A stretch of DNA of 64,000 bases from Siphonodentalium dalli (GCA_032622095.1 CP136066.1:169208664-169272663), one strand, 5' to 3'. Counted from the first letter of the stretch, positions 34,201-45,114 are shown. The notes: generated by a model from the letters alone, not told the origin. Numbers and translations: made by a program.

Positions 34201-37200
34201 TGAACCCCTCCAAATGAATACAAAACAATTCCAATGTACCGGTATACCCCTTATAATAAAATATCAGAAACAATTTAGTAAAGAAAGATAAACCACACCT
34301 CTATCCGCCTACTAGATAGATAAAGCATTCTCTACTAGACAAATAAATAATATGCGAGAAAGAAGGTTACAAGAACTTGGACCATTAGAATGCACCCTGC
34401 TGGTTTCCATTGTCAGCGACAGCGTCCTTAGAATTGTCAACATCCACAACGTATTTTTGTGCAATCGGTAGCGACTCCTTTCTAAAAGATCAAATGATGC
34501 GCCCCAAAATGCACTCAAATATAATTGTTCAATGTTCAGTTGGTGAAGTCATAACTTGATTAAGCAATTGGCAGTTTGTTACTATAAAGTATACAATATT
34601 CTTCTGATCTTGGTGCTAGTGCTAGACTTTCATTAATAAGTTTCAAGTGCAAACAACCAAATTCACATGACTGCTATACTCATACACTTCAGTTTTAAAT
34701 TTGAACTTTATGCAAATCATTAAGATTTTATTAGAAATTACACCATGCTATGATATTTTTGCGGCATAATTGAGAAATTATAAAGCAGACTATTTTGCGT
34801 TTTCGCATGAAAACATAACTGTTTCATAATTAATTAGCCTCTACTATACAGATAAGGTCACTTGGTAGGTCATCTCTTCTCTATAATTAGCCTGTAAATT
34901 TTGGTATGTTTTTTGACAAAAAGTGCATTAAAATACATTTAAATTTGTTTGGTGGATAAACAGAACATCCACGTAATGTAGCTGAAAAAGATCATTTATT
35001 TTTGCTCATATGTGGGCATCTATTCGGCTCGCCTAGAGTCTTGCCGAAAAGATGCCCACATAGTCGCAAAATTAAATCTTTATTCAGCTACACTATGTGG
35101 ATATTCTCTATATATTATAGGAAAACCAACTAAATATAGAGCTCATCAAATATATAGACTAGTATATTTCTGTTCCTAAGCTACATTGCATGTGTAATTG
35201 GATTTGAAAGATAATGTAACCGATGTGTATGATGACACAATTTTAGGTAGCCAAATTTAATTGGATATATAGTTACATACTGATTTTGCAATAATTATTG
35301 ATATTAATCTTTAATTATTAATCATGTGCGGTAGAAATTTAGCTTTATAGTGTGTGAGATCAGAATAGCAACTTCTATCTGAATACTATACAGATAATGC
35401 ATAGCTTGGAGTTGACTATGGTGAAATAGTTGTCAAAGAGGAGGAATAGTCCACGCGCTGCAGTTTTTGGCATACTCCAACAAGACATACATTATTTATT
35501 ATATTGTAACACTGGGGTAAATTCTCACCCAATTTCCATGTCTGATTGTGACACATTTTTATTTGCAATGGCAGCTGATGGTATAACTATATTATTAGTT
35601 ACAACCAACATCATCACATTGTGATCCTTGCATTTATTTCTATAAATATGTCATTAACAAAGTCAATTCTGCAAAACATGGGAAACTATATTGTTTATCT
35701 TTGGTGCCCGAATGGATAATGTTTTTATATATATTGGATAACTATGGACATGCAGGGAATAGCTTCATAAAAATACTAGTAGGAATCCTACCAGGATGTT
35801 ATCGGAAAATATGGTAGCAGTCAATCAGAATGCTTGAAACTCATGATAGATATAATATTTCATAATAGAATACTTACCTTATATGCTGCCCTTAGATGAA
35901 GACACAGTCTTATTGCCATCAATACTCGGTTATTGTAGTTATGGATGCCGTGCGAATGTTCTTGATATCTGTAGAACATATTGCACTTCACGCAATATCC
36001 AACTAGGACCTCAACATCTGAAAGTATATGAACGAAGATGTCATCCATTAATTTGGGCAATTAAAATTGATTCTTATAACTGAAGCTGTAATGTAAACAA
36101 AAATCTGCTGTTGTTGGAATCTGATGATATGGGGACCATCAAAATCGGATTGACTACATTTAACATTAGTTGACATAATTATTTCTTGCTCAATTTCTCT
36201 TAAAATATGAAAACCATAAACTACTGGTACTATCATTATATAAGAAAACATGAAAATCTGGCTACAGATGTGATCAACTGATATATCTACTCAAAATGTT
36301 ACTGGTTTGAAAAGCTAGCTGCATTTATTTTTATATCAACACTCACCTGGAACACTGGAAAATAAGTTGGGCACATAGCAGGTGGCAAAATTTCAGGTGG
36401 AAACCTACTGGTATCATAACAAACAAAACTGCTTGTGTTTACATGTTTGCATTGTGATGTCTTCATTACACATGTTTGAGACTCAATTTATTGTATGAAC
36501 AAAAACAAACTACTAAAATCTGGTGAAAGGAACTTCGGTAAGGCAAAAGTAATATAAACATCTTGTTTGGGTTATATACCAGAAAAAAATATGGTCGGTA
36601 GGTTGGCTAATCACTTTTTGTTTTTGTTTTTATTTTGACATATTGTTCTGGCTTTTTGTATCTTCTGCAAGATTTTGATAGATTAATTTTGAATATCTTT
36701 GTATAAACTTTAATAAAAACAATGCTTTTACACATAACTCATTCTAAGACTTTCAAATTATTTGTTTTACTAAAATTTCTGAAATATCTCTCGAAAACCA
36801 CGAAAACATCTTTAGGGTGGGACGTTTGAAATAGGGTAGGTAGGGAAACACAAACCACAAGTTGTTTTCTTTGGCCTAACGCACACCAACAATAAATGGA
36901 TCATGTTTAAATATTAGTAAAATACATCATTCCACATTTTACTGTGCTTTTCAAGATGATCTATGTTCAAATTCGTTTGATTTGCACTTGACAGCTCAAA
37001 TACATTATGTCGCAATAATTTAATGATATTAAAGGTATAAATCCATGAAAAAATTGATGGTCACACAAATAGCCATTAAGGTTATTTCTCCATAAGCTAA
37101 ACTTCAGGATTATTTCCCACAACAGAATTGACAGCATCGTCGAGAGATATGACTACAGCTACATAATGCAAGCCTAAATATGTAATGAAAACTATTCAAA

Positions 37201-38551
37201 ACTTGCTAGTGCTAGTCTAGTCCTGCTAACCTCAGTGTAAAAATACCAAGAGAAATGAGAACACAATTCAAGCTATCACTTGCTTCATTTCCAAAGAAAC
37301 TAACAGCTCAGTGTTACAGCCAAAATATATCAGGAACATATGCGCACAGCATGCCATTGCATGATCAATTGCCACTAGCCAATCAAAATGATCAGCTTAT
37401 GTGTGAAATGTATTGTTTCGACTTCATTGTGTAAATGTTATTAACAATTAACACAATCACCTGAGGTTTCTGTTATATGAGATCAAAATGAAATGAACAG
37501 GAATGACTTTCTGCTTAATGCTGGAAAAAACATTTTGATGAGAACATGGTGGTTAACATCTACATTGCACCTACCATTAATCACATGATCCACACAATAT
37601 ATCATTCCAGACGTTGATGCGACCTGAAGCTCAAGAATTGTTTGGCAATACACTGACTCTCCTCAGGCCTAATCTCTGTGATATCAAACACTTTCCACTT
37701 CACATCAACCGGAATCTTCTTTTCTTTTACATATCTGACTGGAATCTCAATGTTTCCTGGATAATGATGTCCATCTACAATCGGCATTATCTGCTCCTCA
37801 TCATATGTTTTCTCTTTAGTGTGGCCCATAAGGGCATAGCAAACCTTTTTATGGACACATGATTTTGTGCCAGCTGCACATGGACACCTCATTGTATCTT
37901 CTTTTGTGTCAAAAATAACAAGTCTACCAAGTTGAGAGTACCCTTTGGATCGAAGTGACGTGTACACACTGTATGCACTGTACCTGTCGGATGCCGGTGA
38001 TACGCCTGTCCTTTTGGTAACTGGTGGCACTCCTGCGTTGGTAGCCTTATAATAAAATTCCTTGCACAGATCCGCAAGTGTCTCACACTCGGTCCTTACT
38101 GTTCTTATGATATCTTCAGTAAGGATATTTATACCGAAGTAATCGCTCCCCTTTTCGATGAAATCAATCGATCTAAGATGTTGACACATAAAATATTTGA
38201 TTTTCGTCCTTGAATAGAGTGCGAGCAGCTCTTGGCATTCTTTACTGTCGCAGGACATCTGTACAGGGCCAGCAACATTTCTGTTCACATGCACTTGCTG
38301 TGTATATCCTGAAAAACCCTTAGCCATAATATTGTATTAGTTCTATCCACGCAAATGCCTTTTAAGTGACGAGTATCACTTATGACATCATTCTGCATTG
38401 TATTCAATTCTATAGGTTCTGCTACTAACTTCAGATTGTATATAAAGATGGATAAATACCAACACCCGCCCGATCTATGAACTGGACATTCCATGCAGCA
38501 CTCTACACCGCTATATAAATAGTCAAAGAATAATATCTTAATGTGTTTCAA
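25242..38551 (-). CDS. KDZ/HMGXB3-like transposase-derived gene (multi-exon, probably decaying)
   Basis: Predicted exons, 5' to 3': possible first exon near 38551-38340; SWIM exon 38310-37575; YRYQE exon 36017-35878; Cys-rich exon 33463-33271; FWDH exon 31975-31871; acidic exon 30563-30460; optional exon 29181-29074; SAP exon 28154-28013; exon A 26877-26232; A' 25291-25242 (stop). From the YRYQE exon to exon A every junction agrees in phase and has GT-AG ends (GTAAGT, GTAGGC, GTAAGT and GTGAGT donors). The order SWIM, CxxC-YRYQE, Cys-rich, SAP, GGWL-CPH-VVYGLK is, from memory, that of KDZ transposase relatives such as HMGXB3. The SWIM region and exon A3 each contain apparent frameshifts, so this copy may be a pseudogene or carry sequence errors. 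Confidence 0.5.
25648..26141. mobile_element. TTAA-flanked MITE inserted in unit 3 (family 1)
   Basis: 494 bp between two TTAA sites (25644-25647 and 26142-26145). Units 1 and 2 have a single TTAA at the matching place, so the insertion is precise. The ends are imperfect inverted repeats: AGGCACGTGAGGCCTTAG on the left and, reverse-complemented, AGGTACGGTTGGCCTTGG on the right. TTAA targeting is typical of piggyBac and Kolobok elements. It has no coding capacity. Relatives lie at 42747, 53454 and probably near 63740. Confidence 0.85.
26232..26877 (-). pseudogene. Exon A, unit 3, frameshifted
   Basis: Same exon as in units 1 and 2 but 8 nt shorter. One A is missing from a run of five near 26521, and 7 nt (AATCACC on the plus strand) are missing near 26246. 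The first change shifts the frame after DVF and soon meets a stop, removing the NEQLHS part. This is the copy next to the rest of the KDZ-like gene, so the full-length protein would be truncated unless splicing skips to exon A of another unit. Confidence 0.7.
28013..28154 (-). CDS. SAP-domain exon of the KDZ-like gene
   Basis: 142 nt, acceptor TCTTTCCAG, donor TCAG|GTCAGA. It reads LPRLRELCKALRLSHKGAI, then DDLKVRIGEKM, and ends FSKIWGAS plus one base. The L..LC..L.LS..G....L..RI pattern is a SAP motif, usually DNA-binding. The end phase (1) matches exon A, giving ...IWGASG|GWLTCTCPH. I recall the combination just before GGWL in KDZ-type proteins. Confidence 0.65.
28680..28980. repeat. Dispersed-repeat-like segment
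   Basis: It contains CGATAACTG-type arms around 28720 and 28815 in opposite orientation and a segment CGCGCTTTGATTGGACAAGA followed by CGTTGTGACGTC. I recall this sequence style from repeats in bivalve genomes. No coding content. It may be a MITE. Confidence 0.3.
29074..29181 (-). CDS. Optional in-frame exon of the KDZ-like gene
   Basis: 36 codons, phase 0 at both ends, so it could be included or skipped without a frame change. It reads RKLDLVNNASDTQNSSKMKK, then VADFFGHSDI. The donor (AAG|GTGGTT) is weak. The frame also holds an upstream ATG (MNHKRK), so it could instead be the first coding exon of a shorter transcript. Confidence 0.3.
30460..30563 (-). CDS. Acidic exon of the KDZ-like gene
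   Basis: 34 codons, very acidic (SPEDDTDDMEIELTETDEV, then a helical end ILADSE). Donor GAA|GTGAGT is strong; acceptor ATGCAAG keeps the phase from the preceding exon. Probably a linker before the SAP domain. Confidence 0.45.
31551..31700. repeat. Dispersed repeat with GGGAGCTGCGCTGGTGCAGC head
   Basis: It begins AACCCTTTCATCGTGGGAGC and carries TATATGCGAGTCTCCCAGTGGGAG. Relatives are at 56899 and 59814, with a fragment at 4595. Non-coding; probably a MITE-like family. Confidence 0.55.
31871..31975 (-). CDS. FWDH exon of the KDZ-like gene
   Basis: 105 nt with acceptor ATTTTTAG and donor GATG|GTAAGT. It reads QSKVTVPEKTVDEVNADMFW, then DHISLEIIARGFLD. Phases at both ends match the neighbouring exons. 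KDZ-type proteins have a similar ...FW..I..E.I.RGF segment here, from memory. Confidence 0.5.
33271..33463 (-). CDS. Cys-rich exon of the KDZ-like gene
   Basis: 193 nt, acceptor ACTTTCAG, donor CCAG|GTAGGC. The sequence ends SYSFYCFQCGYHPPILTFGC followed by DKKGCFCLP. The CxxCG.(Y/H)PP.L..(D/G)..(R/K)K..F pattern is recalled from the cysteine cluster preceding the transposase core in KDZ/HMGXB3 proteins. Probably zinc-binding. In phase with both neighbours. Confidence 0.6.
34967..35102. mobile_element. Long inverted repeat (foldback MITE), about 136 bp
   Basis: The left arm from CATCCACGTAATGTAGCTGA to GTGGGCATCT pairs with the right arm AGATGCCCAC to TCAGCTACACTATGTGGATA, leaving a loop of about 25-30 nt that can itself fold partly. 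The arms are about 55 nt with a few mismatches. It lies in an intron of the KDZ-like gene. No clear target duplication was identified. Confidence 0.75.
35878..36017 (-). CDS. CxxC/YRYQE exon of the KDZ-like gene
   Basis: 140 nt, acceptor ACTTTCAG, donor AAG|GTAAGT. It reads VEVLVGYCVKCNMFYRYQEH, then GIHNYNNRVLMAIRLCLHLR. The pattern C..C...YRYQE...G.HN.N....M...LCL..R is, from memory, a hallmark of KDZ/HMGXB3-type proteins. Its start phase requires the extended SWIM exon ending at 37575. Confidence 0.65.
37575..38310 (-). CDS. SWIM-type zinc-motif exon of the KDZ-like gene, with apparent frameshift
   Basis: A 241-codon frame is open from 38327 to 37602, with an acceptor (GGGTTTTTCAG) inside its first codons. 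It has a CDSKEC / YFMCQHL cluster and a SWIM motif CPCAAGTKSCVHK (C-x-C-x6-C-x-H), followed by an IPV(R/D)-rich beta segment. The frame ends at a TGA near 37600, but one base out of register from about 37640 the sequence reads ILELQVASTSGMIYC, then VDHVIN, and reaches a good donor (AATG|GTAGGT) whose phase matches the YRYQE exon. This suggests a single-base frameshift, real or a sequence error. SWIM domains bind DNA or protein; in KDZ proteins they precede the transposase core. Confidence 0.55.
38340..38551 (-). CDS. Possible first exon of the KDZ-like gene
   Basis: Open minus-strand stretch with YSGVECCMECPVHRSGGCWY, then a helix and KGICVDRTNTILWL. It overlaps the start of the SWIM frame in another register, so either a short splice or a frameshift near 38315 joins them. 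Start codon uncertain; 88 codons from an ATG at 38551. Confidence 0.35.
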
Positions 38552-38599
38552 TCTATTTGTTATATTAATATTCGGTATACTAGGATTAAGTATCTAGTA

Positions 38600-39090
38600 T
38601 TGTACGCAAGATCATCAGAGGCGAGCATTTCATGTTAAAATGAATGTTAATTTAAATAAGGTGACCAACTCTTGTAGATGGTGAGAATATAGTAGACATG
38701 CATATTATTGTCTATATAGCACTATAATCTTAGTGTGCGTTATTTGGTAAAAATATACTACATCATTGTGAGTGCATATAAACCCACTATAAATTTATAA
38801 TAAACTAGTTTCTGTGGAATAGTTTTAATTAATTTGATTTAGTCTAGGACCACATTGTTGTTTCTGTGTCTTTCTTTTCAAATTAGATTTAAATTTAACT
38901 GAGAGCAAACTCTTTGGGTTGGGTCTACTTCTCATGTTATGCATTAAAGCCTTCTGATACCATCTGGATATCCCCCGTTGTGTCTTCTAAAATGTTACAA
39001 GATTTTCGCTCCACATGTGGGAGGGCTGGGATAATTTTCTGGCCTTTGATATGAAGGCATGAGTGTATGACATGCTTACCAGTGACATGA
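38600..39090. other. No gene seen
   Basis: AT-rich intergenic sequence upstream of the KDZ-like gene. No motif or repeat was recognised. Confidence 0.3.
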
Positions 39091-40453
39091 AATTGCTATA
39101 GCATAAAATGCTCACCTCGGATTCTTGGTAACTTTTAGTATGTTGTTTTATTAGGGCTGATATTTTCAATCAGTGAAAGGTTCAAGTTCCAAATGCGTTT
39201 GCAACATCCTGAATGCCTAATATACCCATACACAATAATAAATCCTGAATGTTTTTTTTATTGAAATTTCGAGAAATTTTCAAACTTTCGGCTCTTTTCG
39301 GGTTAAATTGTACATACTACTGTTGCATTTTGTCCCCAAAATAATTATATGCTATACAAAATCATTATATTTCAAGCATTGTTGACTGTGATAAACAATG
39401 ACCATGTTAACACTTCCCAACCAATATTCAAATATTTGTATTAGGGCTGATATTTTCAATCAGTAAAAGGTTCAAGTTCCAAATTCGTTTCCAACATCTT
39501 GAATGCCTAATATAGCCATACACAATAATAAGTACTGAATGATCAAAAATTTCTTCAATTATTTTTTTATTATTGAAATTTTGAATTTTTTTCAAACTTT
39601 CGGCTTTACTCGGGTGAAATTGTACATACTATGATACTACTGTTGCATTTTGTTCCCAAAATAATTATATGCTATACAAAATCAATTATATTTCAAACAT
39701 GGTTGACTGTGATAAACAATGACCATGTTAACACTTCCCAACCAATATTCAAATAATTTTAATAAGGCTTTCAATCAGTGAAAGGTTCAAGTTCCAAATG
39801 CGTTTCCACCATCCTGAATGCCTAATATATCCATTCTCAATAATAAATACTGAATGATCAAACAATTTTCAAAAATATAGTTTTTTTATTGAAATTTGAA
39901 GAAGTTTTCAAACTTTCGGCTCTCTTCGGGTCAAATTGTACATACTACTGTTGCATTTTGTCCCCATAATAAGTATATGCTATACAAAATCAATTATATT
40001 TCAAACATGGTTGACTGTGATAAACAATGACCATGTTAACACTTCCCAACCAATATTCAAATAATTTTATTAAGGCTGATATTTTCAATCAGTGAAAGGT
40101 TCAAGTTCCAAATGCGTTTCCAACATCCTGAATGCCTAATATACCCATACACAATATTAAAACCTGAATCATCAAAAATTTCTTTAAAAATGTTTTGTTT
40201 TATTCAAATTTGGAGAAACTTTCGGCTCTTTTTGGGTGAAATTGTACATACTACTGTCCCCAAGATAATTATATGCCATACAAAATAAATTCTATTTACA
40301 AAATTGTTGACTGTGATAAACAATGAGCATGTTAACAACACTCCCCGACCAATATTCATATATTTTTTATTTATCTAAAATATGCACCTTCGAAGAAATT
40401 TCTATAGCGTAAAATGCCCACCTCGTATTCTTGGTAACTTTTAGTATGTTGTC
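39091..40453. repeat. Satellite of four ~300-bp units inside a ~60-bp direct repeat
   Basis: Units begin near 39150, 39440, 39763 and 40069 (TTAGGGCTGATATTTTCAATC or close variants) and share TTCAAACTTTCGGCTCT and TTGACTGTGATAAACAATGA. The whole array is bordered by one sequence present once on each side (about 39091-39149 and 40397-40453: CTATAGCRTAAAATGCYCAC ... CTTTTAGTATGTTGT). This is how an array looks when it is the core of a mobile unit, as in the bivalve pearl-type elements I recall. Confidence 0.8.
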
Positions 40454-40537
40454 CTAAACACATTCTGGAAAATCACCTCTTCAGCGGTAGTTTTTTCCTT
40501 AGTTTACCGTAATGTTCCTGGAGTAGAAAAGGCACAC

Positions 40538-41135
40538 TGCAATATACGTGAGCACGGGAGATGCCCAGAGCCAAGGAGATCACGCGCTCGTTGAATGCTC
40601 ACGCATATTGCAGTTGCAAACAGTATCTGATTACCACCCAAGGCTGGATCTAAGTATAGTCAGACAAGTAAATAAAGGGCACAACTGACCTTATCCAGAC
40701 CAACTAAAAGTTCAATTAACATTTCTCAGTGCAATTCTAGGTTATGCTACTAAGTTCAGCTATGAAATGACAAGGAAGGGGCAATATTCAATATACGTGA
40801 GGACGGGAGACTCCAAGGGCCAAAGAGGTCACGCGCTCGTTGAATGCTCACGCATATTACAGTTGCAAACAGTAACTGATTACCACCCAAGGCTGGATCT
40901 AAGTATAGTCAGACAAGTAAATAAAGGGCACAACTGACCTTACCCAGGCCAACTAAAAGTTCAATTAACATTTCTCAGTGCAATTCTAGGTTATGCTACT
41001 AAGTTCAGCTATGAAATGAAAAGGAAGGGGAAATATTCAATATACGTGAGCACGGGAGACTCCAAGGGCCAAAGAGACCACGCGCTCGATGGATGCTCAC
41101 GCGCTTGTTGGATACTCAAGCATATTGCAAGTTGC
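40538..41135. repeat. Tandem repeat of 249-bp units, each with a hairpin
   Basis: CAATATACGTGAG begins at 40540, 40789 and 41038, a regular 249-bp period over two full units and part of a third. Each unit has a 14-bp inverted pair (AATATACGTGAGCA and TGCTCACGCATATT) about 45-50 bp apart. No coding content. Confidence 0.85.
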
Positions 41136-41635
41136 GATCATTGCGAATTATTTCGTCTGTAGGTTCGCAAACCAGTTGTATTCATAAGCGGCCAATCGCT
41201 GGACACTGAGATTTCATATATGTGGACAACATCTATTACGAACAGGCGCCAGTTTACGGAGTGTGTGGGCAAAACGTGGGACTTCCGTGCAGCTCCAATC
41301 CAAAAAACCTTTGTAACGCAGGTACATATTAGCGAGTTAGCTACACGTACCGATACACTTTTGTAATCCTAAACTGTTTTACGGGTATAATTCAGAACAT
41401 CGACTGGTGACGTATGGTGCGCCAACTACAACACAATGCGAGATATGAGTCGGTTATCTGCGGCTGTCTCCGCTTGGCGGCGTTATACGCGAAGTCGGTC
41501 CAAGCGATAACTGACTAACTCCAAGCGATAAGTGGCTATAAGAACAGCAGTGGTATAATTAACGAATAACAGTATATTCTCGACCAGAATTTAGAGAGGT
41601 CCTATGTTCTTACATATATGTATCGTAGTTAACTT

Positions 41636-41761
41636 ATGGATCGTAAATTTGATGAAATGAACTTGGCACAACTGAAAGATGAATTGAGAAAGCATGGCGA
41701 TAAATTGTCGTGCCGAAAACATGAATTAAAACAGATGTATGTTTCAAATATTATCGAATAA
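41636..41761 (+). CDS. Small ORF with a SAP-like helix pair
   Basis: 41 codons from ATG to TAA. It reads MDRKFDEMNLAQLKDELRKH, then GDKLSCRKHELKQM. L..LK.ELRK.G...S..K.EL resembles a SAP motif. It could be the first exon of a transposon-type gene or a fossil. No continuing exon was found on this strand. Confidence 0.3.
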   Translation: MDRKFDEMNLAQLKDELRKHGDKLSCRKHELKQMYVSNIIE

Positions 41762-42746
41762 TAAACAAGCATCTATCACCGATATCGCCTCTCATAATTG
41801 CTGTTCGTTGTATTGTTGTGCCATTTTTTTATTCTTATAGTATCTGTACATCAGAGGAAATACCCATAATAAAATAGTGTTTACACTGACTATCCTATTG
41901 AGAAACCAATTCTTGATCCCACGGCTTATATATAATAGCACGCAAAGTCATAGGCATATATCGTGGTTTATTACATTTATTTACACCCAAACAGAACAAA
42001 CTATAACACATCAGATAAATTGATAAGTTTTACATTAAAGATTCAGACAGATGTGTGCACAACGGCAAACTGTATATATATAGATATACAACAATATATG
42101 AATACGTGTGGGTGGCACGTGCTAGTCGAGCGCATGATATTGTGATGACGTAATGTTATAGGGTATTTAGGATTCTTGGTAAAATGTAGCATTGTCGCCT
42201 TGCTTATGACCACCGACAGAGTGATTTGTAATTAGATTAACTGTCAACGGGTCTTCCTACATTGAGAATGACACACGCATCTGTATACTTTGTTTACATA
42301 ACACTCAAAGGGAATGCTCAAGTAATAAATCCCCACATGTCGCTTGTTCACAACGACGCTCGTCATTGGCGGTTTAAATATATTGATGACAAATAGCATT
42401 AATTGGGGTCAAATTAACATTTGAAACAAACTAATTTCGTATTCCAGATTGGAATTTTACAAAAACACCAAATAGCTTGGTAACGAAGAAAATCTGGAGC
42501 CCGAGTAGTTCTATCTTATGGAACTTCCAGACGATAAGTTGCCAATAGTTTGAAAGTTTGGCGATTAAAAACTATATGGATGAAACGAAACTCCATGTCA
42601 CAAGCTGTGGGATCTTCATTTCAACCGAAAACCTTTCCTAGCTAGCTTAGGCCTATACTACTAGATAGAATAGTTGAAGTAAAGTGCCCTACTTACATAC
42701 ACAACGCGAGACCACACTATTTCTTCAGAAAATTTACAGTATTTAA

Positions 42747-43497
42747 AGATACGGGTGGCGTACGTTGACGGTGGGTATGCTGTTAAAATATTCGCCTCCG
42801 TCAAAACCCCCCATAAACAGAAATAATAGTAAAATATAGACGGAAATAGTTCTTATACAAATAATATATATGGCATAAACAGTATGTTATCGTCGAACGT
42901 TTTTCCTTTGTTATGTAAACAAAAGCAAACAACGATGCAGAGCCTGGTGTTTGTTTAGATCCGGATATGGTAAACATAAAGAGCGTTTTTTGTTACTGTT
43001 TCCTGATATGGAAATAATAAAGGGCGTTTCTATAATTTGTGTGCGATTAACCAATATAATTGCGTTATATTATGTTATGTAAACAGAAGCAAAACTGCTG
43101 TAACACGATCAGGCTCTTGTTTACGTACATCATCGTAGCCTAAGTCTTGATGACAATATACTATTTACACGCTGATTATGTTTGGCATATGAGCAACACT
43201 AGAGCCTATATATATTTTAATATTCCTTCTGTTGATGGCGATTTGAACAAATATGAATATTTCTTGAACGAACGCCGCCGGTGCCTGTAAAGAAGCAAAA
43301 CTGCTGTAACACGATCAGGCTCTTGTTTACGTACATCATCGTAGCCTAAGTCTTGATGACAATATACTATTTACACGCTGATTATGTTTGGCATATGAGC
43401 AACACTAGAGCCTATATATATTTTAATATTCCTTCTGTTGATGGCGATTTGAACAAATATGAATATTTCTTGAACGAACGCCGGCGGTGCCTGTAAA
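42747..43497. mobile_element. TTAA-type MITE (family 1) with internal tandem duplication
   Basis: It starts directly after TTAA (42743-42746) with AGATACGGGTGGCG and ends CGGCGGTGCCTGTAAA, the inverse of AGGCACCGSCGG. The interior shares GGTGGGTATGCTGTTAAAAT and the TATGTAAACA...AAGCAAA segments with the elements at 25648 and 53454. The last 206-207 bp, including one terminal inverted repeat, are duplicated head to tail (43084-43290 and 43291-43497). Confidence 0.7.
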
Positions 43498-44300
43498 GTA
43501 AATGATAATGGGTCACTAGCTTTGGACAAGAAACATGACTAGTATTATCAAATACAAGGAGAGTTGTTTTGCACACAAAAACAGAGTTGTGTTTTTGTTG
43601 TTTTCACACAAGCTGACTGCAAATGGATGGTTATCGAGTGTGATGACGAGTTCATCTCGAGGATGGTTTCCTCTCTATCGTATTTATACACAACGTATTT
43701 CAAAGAGGTTAATAAAAAAATAAAACACCTCACAGAAACTATAGATAACTTAACTCAGTTTATAATTCATGATGACAATGATATTTTGTATCAAATACTC
43801 GCGGGACAGCTGACCTGTGAATGGTAAAAAAGAGGCATTCTTTCTCACCGCCACATTTATTTATTTATAACTCGAGAATTGACAGGAATCACATCTGTAC
43901 CCGGTCTGTGTAATTACATAATTTTATTGCACCCTCGTGCAGCCTCTATTTATTTTTGGAGACTTAAGAGATAGCAGCATGCATGTATTACTGTAACACG
44001 ATACAGTTTATGTCATAACAATCGGACGATGTGTTGTATATATCCTCACTGCGTGTGCATATGGTTTCTCAAAACAACCCACCCGCAACATGCGCATGGC
44101 AAAGTCATTTCACTCGACAAACCAATTTAACCCAACGTTATCGCCTTTGAACTGATGTTTGTTTCTAGTTACTTTCTACTACCTATTCCAACAGCTTAAT
44201 ATACTGTAATAACTTACAACATATCAAACAAACAACAGGTAGAAGGCATTTTAAAAACGAATTTTAGAGAAAGAAGATACAGCTGCACTATTCAGGGACG

Positions 44301-44579
44301 ATGCGACAATTGGGAGGGGTTGGTTTCTTTCTTTCACTCATTTTGGTAACATTTTCGACAAATAATTTCATCGACCAATCGAGTGTTGACCTAAACGGTT
44401 CAAAATTTCAGACTGAGAACATAGGTTATGCTAGCTCTAATACATATACAATTCCGTTAGTTAAATTTTCCAACAATGATTCGGTCTATAGTTTAGACTC
44501 ATGGTCCAATAATGCCCTGCATGTACTTTCAGTCAAATATAAGACCGATTTACACAGAAAACAGCTGACACTCGCTGTG
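44301..44579 (+). CDS. Possible first coding exon of a secreted protein
   Basis: Starts with ATG, then a hydrophobic stretch (GGVGFFLSLILVTF) that fits a signal peptide, followed by about 70 polar residues with several N-glycosylation-type sites. A donor-like GTAAGA follows ACTGTG at 44580, in phase 0; without splicing the frame stops at 44606. No continuing exon or family recognised. Confidence 0.3.
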
Positions 44580-45114
44580 ACTGTGGTAAGAATGTGCAGA
44601 TCATAACGTATATATATCGATATTTCGTTTCTTTATCGGCCTATATTATCACCACTACAATATTTATCATTCTTGATGTTGAAATGCGCTATGTTCAATT
44701 GGTAACAATCTATTAAAATGAGAAATCAGTCGGTATTACACAACACGATTCTGGCCCATCCCACATCGGCGGAGTTATACTCGCATCTATCATGGGATTA
44801 GCCTGTGTATAATCGGTTGTTTCGTTACATGTGGGATGTGAACACTCGCCAAGGGTGGTTACCTCACCGTTTAAAGGTAGGTCACATGCACAATGTCTGA
44901 CAGGACAGTGATAGGTCACAGCGATGTCGCATTCATCGATTAATTTGATGCTTGTCGCTGAATATCTTGATCCAGATGATATTCTTGTTCTTATTGCTGA
45001 AGCTGCAGATCGTCCAAGAGTACGTTTAACCAAACATATTTGATTTGAACCAAGCGACTGATGGGGAATGTGCGAAACACAATTCAGATTCTTAAAGGAC
45101 GATATACAGATGGT

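Noticed and set aside
39091-41135. CRISPR-like array
   Set aside because: Units of 249-320 bp are near-identical throughout with no repeat-spacer alternation, and the DNA is eukaryotic.
43564-43827. Plus-strand ORF (FKEVNKKIKHLTETIDNLTQF) as a gene
   Set aside because: Helical sequence but no family, weak start context, and overlapping frames on both strands.
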